Assembly (NCBI GenBank): GCA_964492065.1
Contig: CAZBHH010000012.1
Coordinates: 1-64,000 of the forward strand
Reading direction: 5' to 3'
DNA length: 64,000 nucleotides
From: JADKAC01 sp964492065
GTDB taxonomy: Bacteria; Bacteroidota; Bacteroidia; Chitinophagales; BACL12
The position numbers were made by a program, and so were the translations under genes. Within the stretch, counting starts at the first letter, position 1. The number at the start of each line of letters is the position of its first letter. Below the pieces are notes generated by a model. That model was not told the origin of the DNA. It saw only the letters and a list, made by a program, of their open reading frames with translations, and made no database searches. Below, in pieces: positions 43,810 to 52,797 of this stretch.

Positions 43810-46800
43810 TCAACTGTTTATTTTCATCAATGGCAGTTCGATAAAAAAGGTAGTGCCTTTATCTTCTTCTGTCTCAAACCATATAAACCCGTTGGCGGAC
43901 TCGACGATATTTTTCGTAATAGCCAGTCCGATTCCCATGCCCGAACTCTTAGTGGTAAAATTGGGTACAAATACTTTATCCCGGTAAGATTCGGGAATGC
44001 CCGCCCCGTTATCGCGAATGGATAACAGCGCCTTTCCCTCTTTTTGTTCCAGTGCAATTGCGATTAATCCTTCGGTGTCGTCGGGAATTGCCTGCAATGC
44101 ATTCTTGAGAATATTGTTGAGCACCCGCACCATTTGATTTTTATCAGCCCACACCAGGAGGTCATTGCCAGGGAGATGCACATCCAACTGCACATTGGCG
44201 GTTTCATTAAATAATGCGGCAACATTGCGTATCACATCATTCAGGCAGACTTCTTCATTTTGCGTTTTAGGCATCACCGCGAAATTTGAAAACTCGGAGG
44301 CGATAAACGACAAGTTATCGATTTGCTCCAGCAATGTCCTGGCCACTTTTTCGGTGAGTGGCGCAATATTATCCTGTCCTGACTGCAGCGCTCTCTGCAA
44401 ATGCTGAATGCTCAGGCGCATCGGCGTCAGCGGGTTTTTGATTTCATGAGCCACCTGTTTTGCCATATCCCGCCATGCGCTCTCCCGCTCGGACCTTGCG
44501 AGCAGATTTGCGCTGTGCTCCAGCTCCTGCAACATCTTATTGTACTCGCTCACCAGTAAACCGATTTCATCGTTGTGCTGCCAGACAACCGGTTCGTTCT
44601 TTGCGCCCAGTTTGATATTCTTAAACGTACCCGTTATAGCAGCCAGCGGGCGGGTAATGCTGCGGGAAACGAGGTAGGCAATAATGCCGGCCATCACCAG
44701 CAGGATGACATACACGTTGATGAGCGCCACCAGGAAACTGGAAATCTCCTGGCGCAGGTTTTGTTCGGTGGCGAAGTACGGCAGGTTCAGGTAAAACAAT
44801 ACTTCGCCGCCATCGCTCAACACCGGCACATACGCCGATAAATACTTCAGGTTGCCGATATGCTCATTTTGGATATACCAGGTTTCTTTTTCACAGGTCA
44901 TCTTAAAAAATGCCAGCGGGTTCATGTTTCTGGAAATGAGCCCGCGGTTAAAAATATCCGGTTGTGAAGATACCAACAGCACGCCGCCGGGCTCGTAGAT
45001 ATTAATATCCATATCGTGAATTTCCGAAAGCTCGTTGATGCGGTTGGAGACCCTGCGCAATGTCGCATCGCCATTGTTGCGGTTTTTATTTACGAGCCTG
45101 TTCTCATTGAGTACCAGGTCGAGGTTTGTCTGAACGGCTTCTATCTTTGTGAGTAATCCCTCCCGGTGTGATATATTGTACTGATTGGTGATATAAATTA
45201 CGGTTGCGACACCCAGCGTAACAAAAGCGAGAATAATCAGGCTGATTACCGACACATGGATTTTATTTTGCAGCGTCGTATCCAGCCACTTGTACACTTT
45301 TATTCTGCCGTTGAGCATTTTTACACCGACATCCACTCCCAACACGAGAAAAATAAACAGGAGGTAAAAGAAAAACAGAAATGAAAAATACGAAACCGGC
45401 TCCAGGATAGTCCTTTGCGGATCGGACACCACTACTTTTTTTATATCGTTCACCCGGTAGATCAGATGGTCGTAACCGTTAATTTCCTCTTCGGCAAATT
45501 CATCTTCCTTATCCACATAAAACACATCCATAATGGGATATGAATAAGCGCCGTATCGCTCTATCAGGTTATTGTTATAATAAATGGCGTAGTTAAACTG
45601 GTTAAAACTTTCGGGCACTTTCAAATCATCGTCTATCAACAATTCGGGATACAGGCTCCTGCTGTTGTACCGGCGGGGAATCAATTCTACAAACGCATTG
45701 ACATGTTCCACTCTGCCCTGCGCAACCGGTATTTCGGCCAGGTAATAATAGTTGCCCGTATTATCGTTGATGAAATACAGGTTAGGCGAAGCGGTGTATT
45801 CGCCGTTGTACTCTATCGCTTCCCTGAGTTTATTGAATGCAGGCGACGTATTGGATGTTGAACTGAGCAGGGTATCCCCCTTGTAAATAAAAATATTGCT
45901 CTCGTACTTTTTAAAGTAACTCGTCTGCAATTCCTGTCGCAGTTGGTTCAGCAAACCCGGTTTAAACACTTTTTGCAACAAGCCCTGGCCAATCAGCTCT
46001 TCCGATGCATCGGAAGTCAACTGCAACGCCAGCCGCCTGCCGATTTCTGCCTGCTCCTCATTGAATAAATATTCGGTGAGCGCATCTTTTTCAATAGATT
46101 TTTTAATGGCGTACAGCCGTTTGTTCTCTTCGGATTTCCTGGCGGTTGCCTTGCTGAACAACATGGCGCTGAATGCCGAGCTCACCAGCAACCACAGCAG
46201 CAGCGATGGAAAAGACAGCAGCGGTATCCTGCGCATTTGCGTAAACAGGAATACGACGGCTACCAATGCGATTAACAATACAAACTGATATTCTGCCGCA
46301 CTGCGCATTATGGAGAGAATAACAGAGATGACGGCGGTGGGCAACAGTACCCAAAGAAAATAGCCGAAGCTGCGGTGTGATTTTCGCAACAGGTGCAGGC
46401 AGCGGAATGCTATCAACAACAAACTGAAGAACAGGATGGCTATTACCACAAAAGCGACCAGGCTAAAGAAATCCAGCGAGAAGAAGTTGTGAATATTAAA
46501 GGAGATGGATGAGTCCAGTATCATGCCGTTGAAAATATGCACGAACAACCAGGCCGTCGTTATAAACAGCAACGCCCCGATAATTTTATTGATCACCGTA
46601 GGCTTTATCAATGGAAAGCGCCTGTAGAGGAATATTGCAAATGCGAAAAACAGCAGTGTCTTTATCACCAATTCGCCGAGGGAAGTGGCAATACCGGCGG
46701 ATGCGTAGTGATGGGAATTAAATAACTCCAACTGCATGAACAGCGATGGATAAAATACGGATTTAATAATAAAAAAGATTACCGACAGGGCGGCGGCAAA

Positions 46801-47529
46801 TAATACAGTTACAAGACCTTTGCCCCACATGCCGGTGAGATACAAAGCGACATCGAACAACAAGATGATGCAGATGACGCCCATTACCAGGAAGCTGATA
46901 TAGAGCAATGCAGGGAAATGCGTTATGACAGGGCTGGCGGAGTCTTCGGAAATATAAAAAATTACGGCGCCCGACAGGTCGTGTACCGGGAATGTGGAGT
47001 CCGAAGGGCGTATCCCAATATCCAGGTTAGAAGGAACGTGCAGCCCTTCAGATTTGATATTGGTCAGATACTTGTTGTGTATGCCGTATTCGAATTGGAT
47101 GGGCAGAAACCCAATGGTGCTGATACCCGAGTTGCCGAAATCATGGCGGAACAACACATAACTGCCGTTGGATTCGGTGATGAGCAGCGGCGCCATACCG
47201 GCATTGATTTTTGCCTGTACGGGAATTATACTGTTGTTGGTCCACATTACGGCAGAATCATTTTGAAAAATGACTATACCGTATGGCAGGTCTGCAAATT
47301 TTTTAAACTCATCAAAGGTGTAGGAATCGGTGAGTAATTTACTCACCATCACCTCATCGGTAATGTGAGAGCGAATGTCCGACTCGATTGCACATAATTC
47401 CGCTTCGATATGCGCCGCCTGCACCCAGGGTTTTACCGAAAGCATGCCGTGGCGATAGGTCCACACCGACGCTACGCATGCCAGAATGAATAACAGGATC
47501 AGTAAAACGTATTTGTACGAAATCTTCAA
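43810..47529 (-). CDS. Giant NtrY-like multi-pass sensor histidine kinase
   Basis: A 1239-residue membrane kinase. There are two groups of helices: an N-terminal set with a periplasmic domain and about six to eight more helices in residues 200-440, and a further pair around a large periplasmic region before a HAMP domain (RSITRPLAAITGTFKNI). The His box WRDMAKQVAHEIKNPLTPMRLS is of the NtrY type, followed by NNILKNALQAIPD, IRDNGAGIPE and SGMGIGLAITKNIV. No NtrX-type regulator is in the window. The start appears to be TTG 47529, twelve bases from an exact -7 element. The signal is unknown. Confidence 0.88.
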   Translation of the reverse strand: MKISYKYVLLILLFILACVASVWTYRHGMLSVKPWVQAAHIEAELCAIESDIRSHITDEVMVSKLLTDSYTFDEFKKFADLPYGIVIFQNDSAVMWTNNSIIPVQAKINAGMAPLLITESNGSYVLFRHDFGNSGISTIGFLPIQFEYGIHNKYLTNIKSEGLHVPSNLDIGIRPSDSTFPVHDLSGAVIFYISEDSASPVITHFPALLYISFLVMGVICIILLFDVALYLTGMWGKGLVTVLFAAALSVIFFIIKSVFYPSLFMQLELFNSHHYASAGIATSLGELVIKTLLFFAFAIFLYRRFPLIKPTVINKIIGALLFITTAWLFVHIFNGMILDSSISFNIHNFFSLDFFSLVAFVVIAILFFSLLLIAFRCLHLLRKSHRSFGYFLWVLLPTAVISVILSIMRSAAEYQFVLLIALVAVVFLFTQMRRIPLLSFPSLLLWLLVSSAFSAMLFSKATARKSEENKRLYAIKKSIEKDALTEYLFNEEQAEIGRRLALQLTSDASEELIGQGLLQKVFKPGLLNQLRQELQTSYFKKYESNIFIYKGDTLLSSTSNTSPAFNKLREAIEYNGEYTASPNLYFINDNTGNYYYLAEIPVAQGRVEHVNAFVELIPRRYNSRSLYPELLIDDDLKVPESFNQFNYAIYYNNNLIERYGAYSYPIMDVFYVDKEDEFAEEEINGYDHLIYRVNDIKKVVVSDPQRTILEPVSYFSFLFFFYLLFIFLVLGVDVGVKMLNGRIKVYKWLDTTLQNKIHVSVISLIILAFVTLGVATVIYITNQYNISHREGLLTKIEAVQTNLDLVLNENRLVNKNRNNGDATLRRVSNRINELSEIHDMDINIYEPGGVLLVSSQPDIFNRGLISRNMNPLAFFKMTCEKETWYIQNEHIGNLKYLSAYVPVLSDGGEVLFYLNLPYFATEQNLRQEISSFLVALINVYVILLVMAGIIAYLVSRSITRPLAAITGTFKNIKLGAKNEPVVWQHNDEIGLLVSEYNKMLQELEHSANLLARSERESAWRDMAKQVAHEIKNPLTPMRLSIQHLQRALQSGQDNIAPLTEKVARTLLEQIDNLSFIASEFSNFAVMPKTQNEEVCLNDVIRNVAALFNETANVQLDVHLPGNDLLVWADKNQMVRVLNNILKNALQAIPDDTEGLIAIALEQKEGKALLSIRDNGAGIPESYRDKVFVPNFTTKSSGMGIGLAITKNIVESANGFIWFETEEDKGTTFFIELPLMKINS

Positions 47530-47548
47530 ACCCGGAATTTCTTATTTT

Positions 47549-47556
47549 CAAAACTA
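47549..47556 (-). promoter_or_regulatory. -7 promoter element of the giant kinase gene
   Basis: TAGTTTTG on the minus strand is an exact TAnnTTTG match in the 133-base gap shared with the divergent TonB-receptor gene. It supports a start close to 47529. Confidence 0.55.
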
Positions 47557-47662
47557 TTTGTTCCCGACATAAAACTAAAGATAGACGGATTCTAAACAAT
47601 AATTGTGCTTGTAATTTCAAAATTAAGTTTTATTATTAGGTGTTAATTAAACCAACTTGCTT

Positions 47663-50584
47663 ATGAAATACCTTTACGCACTATTTGTTATCCTTCTGAT
47701 TTGCAATTTTTCGCAATTGCAAGCGCAAAACACAAGAACAGTAACCGGCACGGTCACGGATGCCGACAATAATGAAACACTGCCCGGAGTTGCTATTTTC
47801 ACAAAGGAAGATCACAGCATCGGCACTGTAGCGGATATGGATGGCAAATTCAAAATAGATGTGCCCGTCGCCACTACGGCCTTAATATTCCGTATTGTGG
47901 GTTATGCGGAAACAGAAATCGCCTTAGGCAGTTCCAATGTCCTGAGCGTACGGTTAAAACCCGAAAACCAGAATTTAGATGCCGTGGTAATCAGCGCTTC
48001 CCGGAAGTCTGAAAAAATTTTAGATGCGCCGGCATCCATAAGCCTGGTTACCACCAAACAAATTGAAAACACCGTTGCCATCACGCCGACTTCCAATTTG
48101 AAGGGCGTTCCCGGCGTGGACATTATCAATATGGGACTGGTGCAGACCAGCGTAGTGACCCGGGGTTTCAATAATATTTTCGGCGGTTCGCTGCTCACGA
48201 TGGTGGACAACCGGTATGCCGCCGTTCCATCGCTGCGGGTAAACGTCAATATGTTTATTCCGACCGACAATACAGACCTCGAACGCATCGAGGTACTGCG
48301 TGGTCCCGCATCGGCGCTCTATGGACCGAACTGTGCCAACGGGGTATTGCACATGATTACCAAATCGCCGCTGCAACAGGAGAAGAAGTTTCTGACCACC
48401 GTCAGCCTCGGCGGCGGTTTCCGCGGCAAGATCGAGGATACCATCGCCATTGCAAATCCTATTGACCCGGCCACCGGATCGGTCTTTGCGGATTACACAC
48501 CCGAATTCGACTACGAAAATATCGGCGATAGAATGATGTACTCCATGGCTTTGCGGCACAGCGGTAAAGTGTCCGAAAAATTCGGCTATAAAATTTTGGG
48601 CACTTATTTTTCTGGTACCGACTGGAAATACGACGACCCGCTCGAACCGCTGTATATTATGAAGGGCAAGCAAACCACCAATGGCCGCGAAACTGTGGGT
48701 GACAGCATACTGAATACCCGCGACTACTCCATCAATAAAATCGGTTTGGATGTGCGGCTCGATTTCAGTCCGAAGGAAGATATGCAGTTAATATTCGCCT
48801 CCGGCATGACTGAAAACAACACGCTGGAGATGACCGGTATCGGCGCCGGCCAGGGCCTTAACTGGAAATACTATTACAGCCAGTTGCGCTTCAGTTATAA
48901 AAATTTGTTTGCCCAGGTATTCTTGAACGGAAGTAATTCGGGCGACACGTATTTGCTGCGCACCGGCGATTTGATTACCGACCGCTCCAAACTCGTAGCC
49001 GGACAGGTGCAATACGCATCAACGGTAATGAATGATAAACTGAACCTCATCTACGGCCTGGATATGATCCTTACCCGGCCCAATACCGATTACACCATTA
49101 ACGGACGCAATGAAGACGACGACAACATCAACGAATTCGGCGCCTACCTGCAGGGCGACTATCGCCTGAACGAAAAGTGGCAGTTCATCGCAGCGCTGCG
49201 TGGCGACTACCACAATTTTGTGGAAGACATTTTCTTTTCGCCACGTGCAGCAGTCATTTACAAAGCCGACTCCCGCAATACATTCCGGCTGACTTTTAAC
49301 CGTGCTTACAGTGCGCCTTCCAGCAACAACCTGAACCTGGACATTCTGCAGATTGCCGATTTAGGCGACCTCGGTATGTTAGGCCAGGGATTATTCGGAT
49401 TGGATTATTTACCCGCTATCGGTGTGAGGGCAAGCGGTAACCGGCAGGGCTTTACCTTCGCTTACGACGACAACGGGTTGCCGATGTGGCATTCGCCGTT
49501 TTCTGAAGCAATCGGCGGTATGCAGAACGATTATTACTCACTCGGCGGCAGCAGCGATTTAAACGATATTACATGGGACATGGGTATGGAGTTATTATTA
49601 CAGGGATTTGCCGATGCCACAGGCCTGCCGCTTGTTCAGGTGAAACTATTATTCGGGCCACTACTTCCGGATGATATTTCCGGCGTATCCAACGTATTGC
49701 GCCTGCTCAACCTCACCACTGCCGAATTCGATCTCATCGACCCGTCGAATGTACAGGATTACGGCACGATACTGAACTCCGCAACTACCACACTGGAGGC
49801 GGGATGGAAAGGTGGGTTGCTCGACGATAAACTGTTTGTCACCCTCGACGCATATACAACCACGATTTACGATTATGTAAGCCCGCTGACAAATATTACG
49901 CCCAACGTGTTTCTCGACCCCGAAACGCTTGCCGGAAATATCGCCCCGCTCATCACGGCGGCTTATACCGATCCAACTAATTCCATTGCCGCCGGTATCC
50001 TGGACGATAAACTGGGCGATGGCAGCCCGGGCAGCGGCTTGGCGCCGTTTATTGAAACGGTGGTGGGCGCCGGCGCCGCCGTGCCGATGGGAACTGTTGT
50101 CCCCACCCAATTCGACGACGCCTCCATTTATGTCACCTATGTAAATCTCGGCGATATCACCGTGTTTGGCGCTGACTTCGGAGCTACCTATTACGCCACC
50201 GACGACCTCACATTTTCATTGGGGTATTCGTGGGTTAATAAAGATTCCATACCTTTGGAAGGAGCGCAATTGGGATATGTGGGCTTGAATGCACCTAAAA
50301 ACAAGGTCGCCATCAAAGGAACTTATACTATTAATCCCATCCATATGAACGTGGGTCTCACATTCAGATATCAGGATAGTTTCCCGGCAAATTCCGGCGC
50401 CTACGTAGGTACCGTAGAGGCGAACCACGATTTGGACCTCACGCTCAATTATATGCCGCCATGGTGGGAGAATTCGATGTTCTCGCTCGTAGTAATGAAT
50501 CTATACAATCACGAACAGCAATACTTCGTCGGCGCTCCTGAAATCGGCAGGAGTATGTTTGTCAAGGTGATGAAAACGTTTTGA
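47663..50584 (+). CDS. TonB-dependent outer-membrane receptor (SusC/CirA-like)
   Basis: A 973-residue outer-membrane transporter. After the signal peptide (ending LQAQN) comes a carboxypeptidase-regulatory-like domain (RTVTGTVTDADNNETLPGV, about residues 25-105), then the plug (SASRKSEKILDAPASISLVT; ERIEVLRGPASALYGPNCANG) and a barrel ending in FVKVMKTF with the C-terminal aromatic. ATG 47663 is used, not TTG 47657. No SusD-type partner gene is adjacent, so it is more likely a CirA/FecA-like receptor than a polysaccharide-utilisation pair. The substrate is unknown. Confidence 0.92.
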   Translation: MKYLYALFVILLICNFSQLQAQNTRTVTGTVTDADNNETLPGVAIFTKEDHSIGTVADMDGKFKIDVPVATTALIFRIVGYAETEIALGSSNVLSVRLKPENQNLDAVVISASRKSEKILDAPASISLVTTKQIENTVAITPTSNLKGVPGVDIINMGLVQTSVVTRGFNNIFGGSLLTMVDNRYAAVPSLRVNVNMFIPTDNTDLERIEVLRGPASALYGPNCANGVLHMITKSPLQQEKKFLTTVSLGGGFRGKIEDTIAIANPIDPATGSVFADYTPEFDYENIGDRMMYSMALRHSGKVSEKFGYKILGTYFSGTDWKYDDPLEPLYIMKGKQTTNGRETVGDSILNTRDYSINKIGLDVRLDFSPKEDMQLIFASGMTENNTLEMTGIGAGQGLNWKYYYSQLRFSYKNLFAQVFLNGSNSGDTYLLRTGDLITDRSKLVAGQVQYASTVMNDKLNLIYGLDMILTRPNTDYTINGRNEDDDNINEFGAYLQGDYRLNEKWQFIAALRGDYHNFVEDIFFSPRAAVIYKADSRNTFRLTFNRAYSAPSSNNLNLDILQIADLGDLGMLGQGLFGLDYLPAIGVRASGNRQGFTFAYDDNGLPMWHSPFSEAIGGMQNDYYSLGGSSDLNDITWDMGMELLLQGFADATGLPLVQVKLLFGPLLPDDISGVSNVLRLLNLTTAEFDLIDPSNVQDYGTILNSATTTLEAGWKGGLLDDKLFVTLDAYTTTIYDYVSPLTNITPNVFLDPETLAGNIAPLITAAYTDPTNSIAAGILDDKLGDGSPGSGLAPFIETVVGAGAAVPMGTVVPTQFDDASIYVTYVNLGDITVFGADFGATYYATDDLTFSLGYSWVNKDSIPLEGAQLGYVGLNAPKNKVAIKGTYTINPIHMNVGLTFRYQDSFPANSGAYVGTVEANHDLDLTLNYMPPWWENSMFSLVVMNLYNHEQQYFVGAPEIGRSMFVKVMKTF

Positions 50585-50604
50585 TGTTTGGCACACTCAA
50601 AGTT

Positions 50605-50638
50605 GCGCCTTTTGGGAGAAATCCCGAAAGGCGCTTTT
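50605..50638 (+). terminator. Terminator between TonB-receptor and mazG genes
   Basis: GCGCCTTT and AAAGGCGC form eight base pairs, extended by GGG/CCC, with a GAAA-type loop and a following TTTTGTTTTG. It serves the receptor gene and may act weakly for the convergent mazG. Confidence 0.85.
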
Positions 50639-50655
50639 GTTTTGCGCTGTGCACA

Positions 50656-51435
50656 TCAACTGTGCTTCGCTTCATTCCAGAAGGCATCCATTTCCTCCAA
50701 TGTCATATCCTTTAAATTGCGGCGCTGCGCCCTCGCTTTTTCTTCGATGTATTGAAAGCGTTTGATAAATTTCAGATTGGTCAATTCCAATGCGTGTTCG
50801 GGATCCACTTTGATAAAGCGTGCCAGATTGATCAGCGAAAACAATAAGTCGCCAAATTCCTCTTCTAATTTCCCGGGATTGGGATTTTCGCTCAGCGCTA
50901 TTTCCTTAAATTCGAGCAATTCCTCATCCACTTTTTGATATACCTGAGCGGTATGTTGCCACTCGAATTTCACCTGTGCCGCTTTCTCCTGGATGCGCAG
51001 CGCCTTAATCATGGCGGGCAGTGATTTCGGGACACCCTGCAGAATGGATTTTTTACCCTCTTTCAACTTCAACTGCTCCCAGTTTTTTTTCACTTCTTCT
51101 TCATCGGCTACTTGCACATCGCCGTAGATATGCGGATGGCGGTGAATGAGTTTTTCGCACTGCGCATGGATGACATCGGCAATGTCATACGCTTGTTCTT
51201 CTCCGGCAATTTTCGAGTAAAACAGGATATGCAGGAACAGGTCGCCCAACTCTTCCTTCATGCCGTTAAAATCGGATGCGGTAATCGCATCAGCCAGTTC
51301 ATAGGTTTCCTCGATAGTGAGATTGCGCAATGTGTGAATGGTTTGTTTTCTATCCCATGGGCATTGTGCCCGCAGGTCGTCCATTATGGCGAGCAATCTC
51401 TCAAAGGCCTGTTTTTTCTCTTCTGTGGTATGCAT
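50656..51435 (-). CDS. mazG: Nucleoside triphosphate pyrophosphohydrolase MazG
   Basis: A 259-residue cytoplasmic enzyme that hydrolyses NTPs and dNTPs to NMP and PPi. CPWDRKQTIHTLRNLTIEETYELADAI and ELGDLFLHILFYSKIA hold the first EExxE and ExxD metal sites, and a second MazG domain has LEEEFGDLLFSLINLARFI. Two domains and 259 residues are normal for the E. coli-like type. Confidence 0.95.
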   Translation of the reverse strand: MHTTEEKKQAFERLLAIMDDLRAQCPWDRKQTIHTLRNLTIEETYELADAITASDFNGMKEELGDLFLHILFYSKIAGEEQAYDIADVIHAQCEKLIHRHPHIYGDVQVADEEEVKKNWEQLKLKEGKKSILQGVPKSLPAMIKALRIQEKAAQVKFEWQHTAQVYQKVDEELLEFKEIALSENPNPGKLEEEFGDLLFSLINLARFIKVDPEHALELTNLKFIKRFQYIEEKARAQRRNLKDMTLEEMDAFWNEAKHS

Positions 51436-51494
51436 AGCTGAACTTTAAAATTAATGGCTTGTTACATAAATATACGTGAAACCCGGATTGTTTT

Positions 51495-51502
51495 TAAATT
51501 TG
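51495..51502 (+). promoter_or_regulatory. -7 promoter element of the NqrM-like gene
   Basis: TAAATTTG matches TAnnTTTG exactly, 15 bases before the GTG start at 51518. Confidence 0.6.
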
Positions 51503-51517
51503 TAAAAATTACGGAAC

Positions 51518-51715
51518 GTGGATACTTTACTTTACACCATACTATTGATTGGCGCTGCCATTTTCCTGTTTTCAATCCGCATCATATTCGTAAAGGGCAG
51601 CGAGTTCCGCGGTTCGTGTTCCAGCAATAATCCCATGCTGAAAAATGAAATCGGCGAATGTACGGTATGCGGCCGGAAGGCGGGCGAACCTTGTGGCGAT
51701 CCGGGAAAAGCCTGA
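51518..51715 (+). CDS. Small membrane-anchored four-cysteine protein, NqrM-like
   Basis: A 65-residue protein with an N-terminal transmembrane helix (residues 3-24) and a short tail with Cys34, Cys48, Cys51 and Cys59 (RGSCSSN, GECTVCG, GEPCG). This is the architecture of NqrM (DUF539), which is needed to mature the iron centre of Na+-NQR, although the sequence is not obviously close to the Vibrio protein. The gene has its own exact -7 element, a GTG start, and ends one base from the stop of apbE on the other strand. Its position beside apbE and the nqr operon is the main reason for the call. Confidence 0.6.
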   Translation: MDTLLYTILLIGAAIFLFSIRIIFVKGSEFRGSCSSNNPMLKNEIGECTVCGRKAGEPCGDPGKA

Positions 51716-52741
51716 TTATTTATTCTCTTTCACATAGTCTTTCAAACCGCTGCTATACCATGTCTGCATATTGCCGGACGTATCCGTATAGATAAAGTAT
51801 CCCTGCAGTGCGGGTTGTGCCTCTACAAATTGTTTTGCGTTTTCAAACCCCAATACCATACAAACGGTGGCGAAGGCATCTGCATACACCCCCTCGTCTG
51901 CCAGGATGGTTGCACTCAGCAAATTATTGATTTCCGGGTAACCGGTAAACGGATTGATCGTATGGCCGTAGCGCCTGCCATCCACCATAACGTATTTGTT
52001 GTAATTGCCACTGGTTGCCAGCGCCTTGTTTTGTAATTCAATCACCGAAATGTACTTCCGGGATAATTCTTCGGGTTGCATGATGGCGACTGACCAATTG
52101 CGGTTGTGGGCATTGACGCCTCTCGCTCTCACCTCTCCCCCGATTTCAACGAGGTAGTTGAGAATGCCCAGACTCTCGAAATACTCGCCCAACAGATCGG
52201 CGGCAAATCCCGGTGCAAATGCGTTGACATCCAGCCGGGCATTCGGGTTGCGCTTTTTCAAATACTGCCCCTGCTGGTAGATATTTGTCCATTGGGCAAT
52301 TGCCAGCAGCGAATCCACAACGGGATGCGAAGTATCTAATTGAAGAGATCGCTCTTTACCGTAAAATCCCCAGTATTGGACGAGCGGCGCAATGGCAGGG
52401 TTAAATGCACCCGCTGAAGTGTTATACGCCGAATCGGCGGCACGCAACAAACGGTCGAACCATTCCCGGCTGTCCGGCGGCAATACTATCCCCGAATCAC
52501 TTACATTAAACCGGGAAATCACCGACGAGGAATCGTAGGTGCTGAACAGGTGGTTAAACAACAGCAAAATACTGTCCACCGCATCGCTTAAATCGCGGTT
52601 GGCACTGTCCAAATACGTGATATTAAAATCGGAGCCCATGGTGTTTCCATGCAATTGCACAACTGCTTTTTCCCGAGGTGTATTACAGGATATGGCAACC
52701 AATACGGCTGTTATTGCGGCAATAAAAATTAAACGCTTCAT
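51716..52741 (-). CDS. apbE: FAD:protein FMN transferase ApbE
   Basis: A 341-residue lipoprotein (signal LVAISC) that cleaves FAD and attaches FMN to threonine residues of NqrB and NqrC on the periplasmic side. It shows LHGNTMGSDFNITYLD, NARLDVNAFAPGFAADLL, YLVEIGGEVRARG and the metal/flavin region GRRYGHTINPFTGYPEIN. It is the last gene of the nqr cluster. An 11-base-pair hairpin ends nine bases before its ATG. No promoter is visible between hairpin and start, so it must be transcribed from nqrF through the hairpin. Confidence 0.93.
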   Translation of the reverse strand: MKRLIFIAAITAVLVAISCNTPREKAVVQLHGNTMGSDFNITYLDSANRDLSDAVDSILLLFNHLFSTYDSSSVISRFNVSDSGIVLPPDSREWFDRLLRAADSAYNTSAGAFNPAIAPLVQYWGFYGKERSLQLDTSHPVVDSLLAIAQWTNIYQQGQYLKKRNPNARLDVNAFAPGFAADLLGEYFESLGILNYLVEIGGEVRARGVNAHNRNWSVAIMQPEELSRKYISVIELQNKALATSGNYNKYVMVDGRRYGHTINPFTGYPEINNLLSATILADEGVYADAFATVCMVLGFENAKQFVEAQPALQGYFIYTDTSGNMQTWYSSGLKDYVKENK

Positions 52742-52750
52742 AATTGAAAA

Positions 52751-52779
52751 TCTAACCCCGGCGGTTGACCGGGGTTAGA
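52751..52779 (-). promoter_or_regulatory. 11-bp hairpin in the nqrF-apbE gap
   Basis: TCTAACCCCGG (52751-52761) and CCGGGGTTAGA (52769-52779) pair perfectly with a seven-base loop. On the minus strand it is followed by ATTTTC and then the apbE ATG. It could be a leaky terminator, an RNA-stability hairpin protecting the upstream mRNA, or a translational control of apbE. Confidence 0.7.
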
Positions 52780-52797
52780 CAATAGCTTCATCATCCG

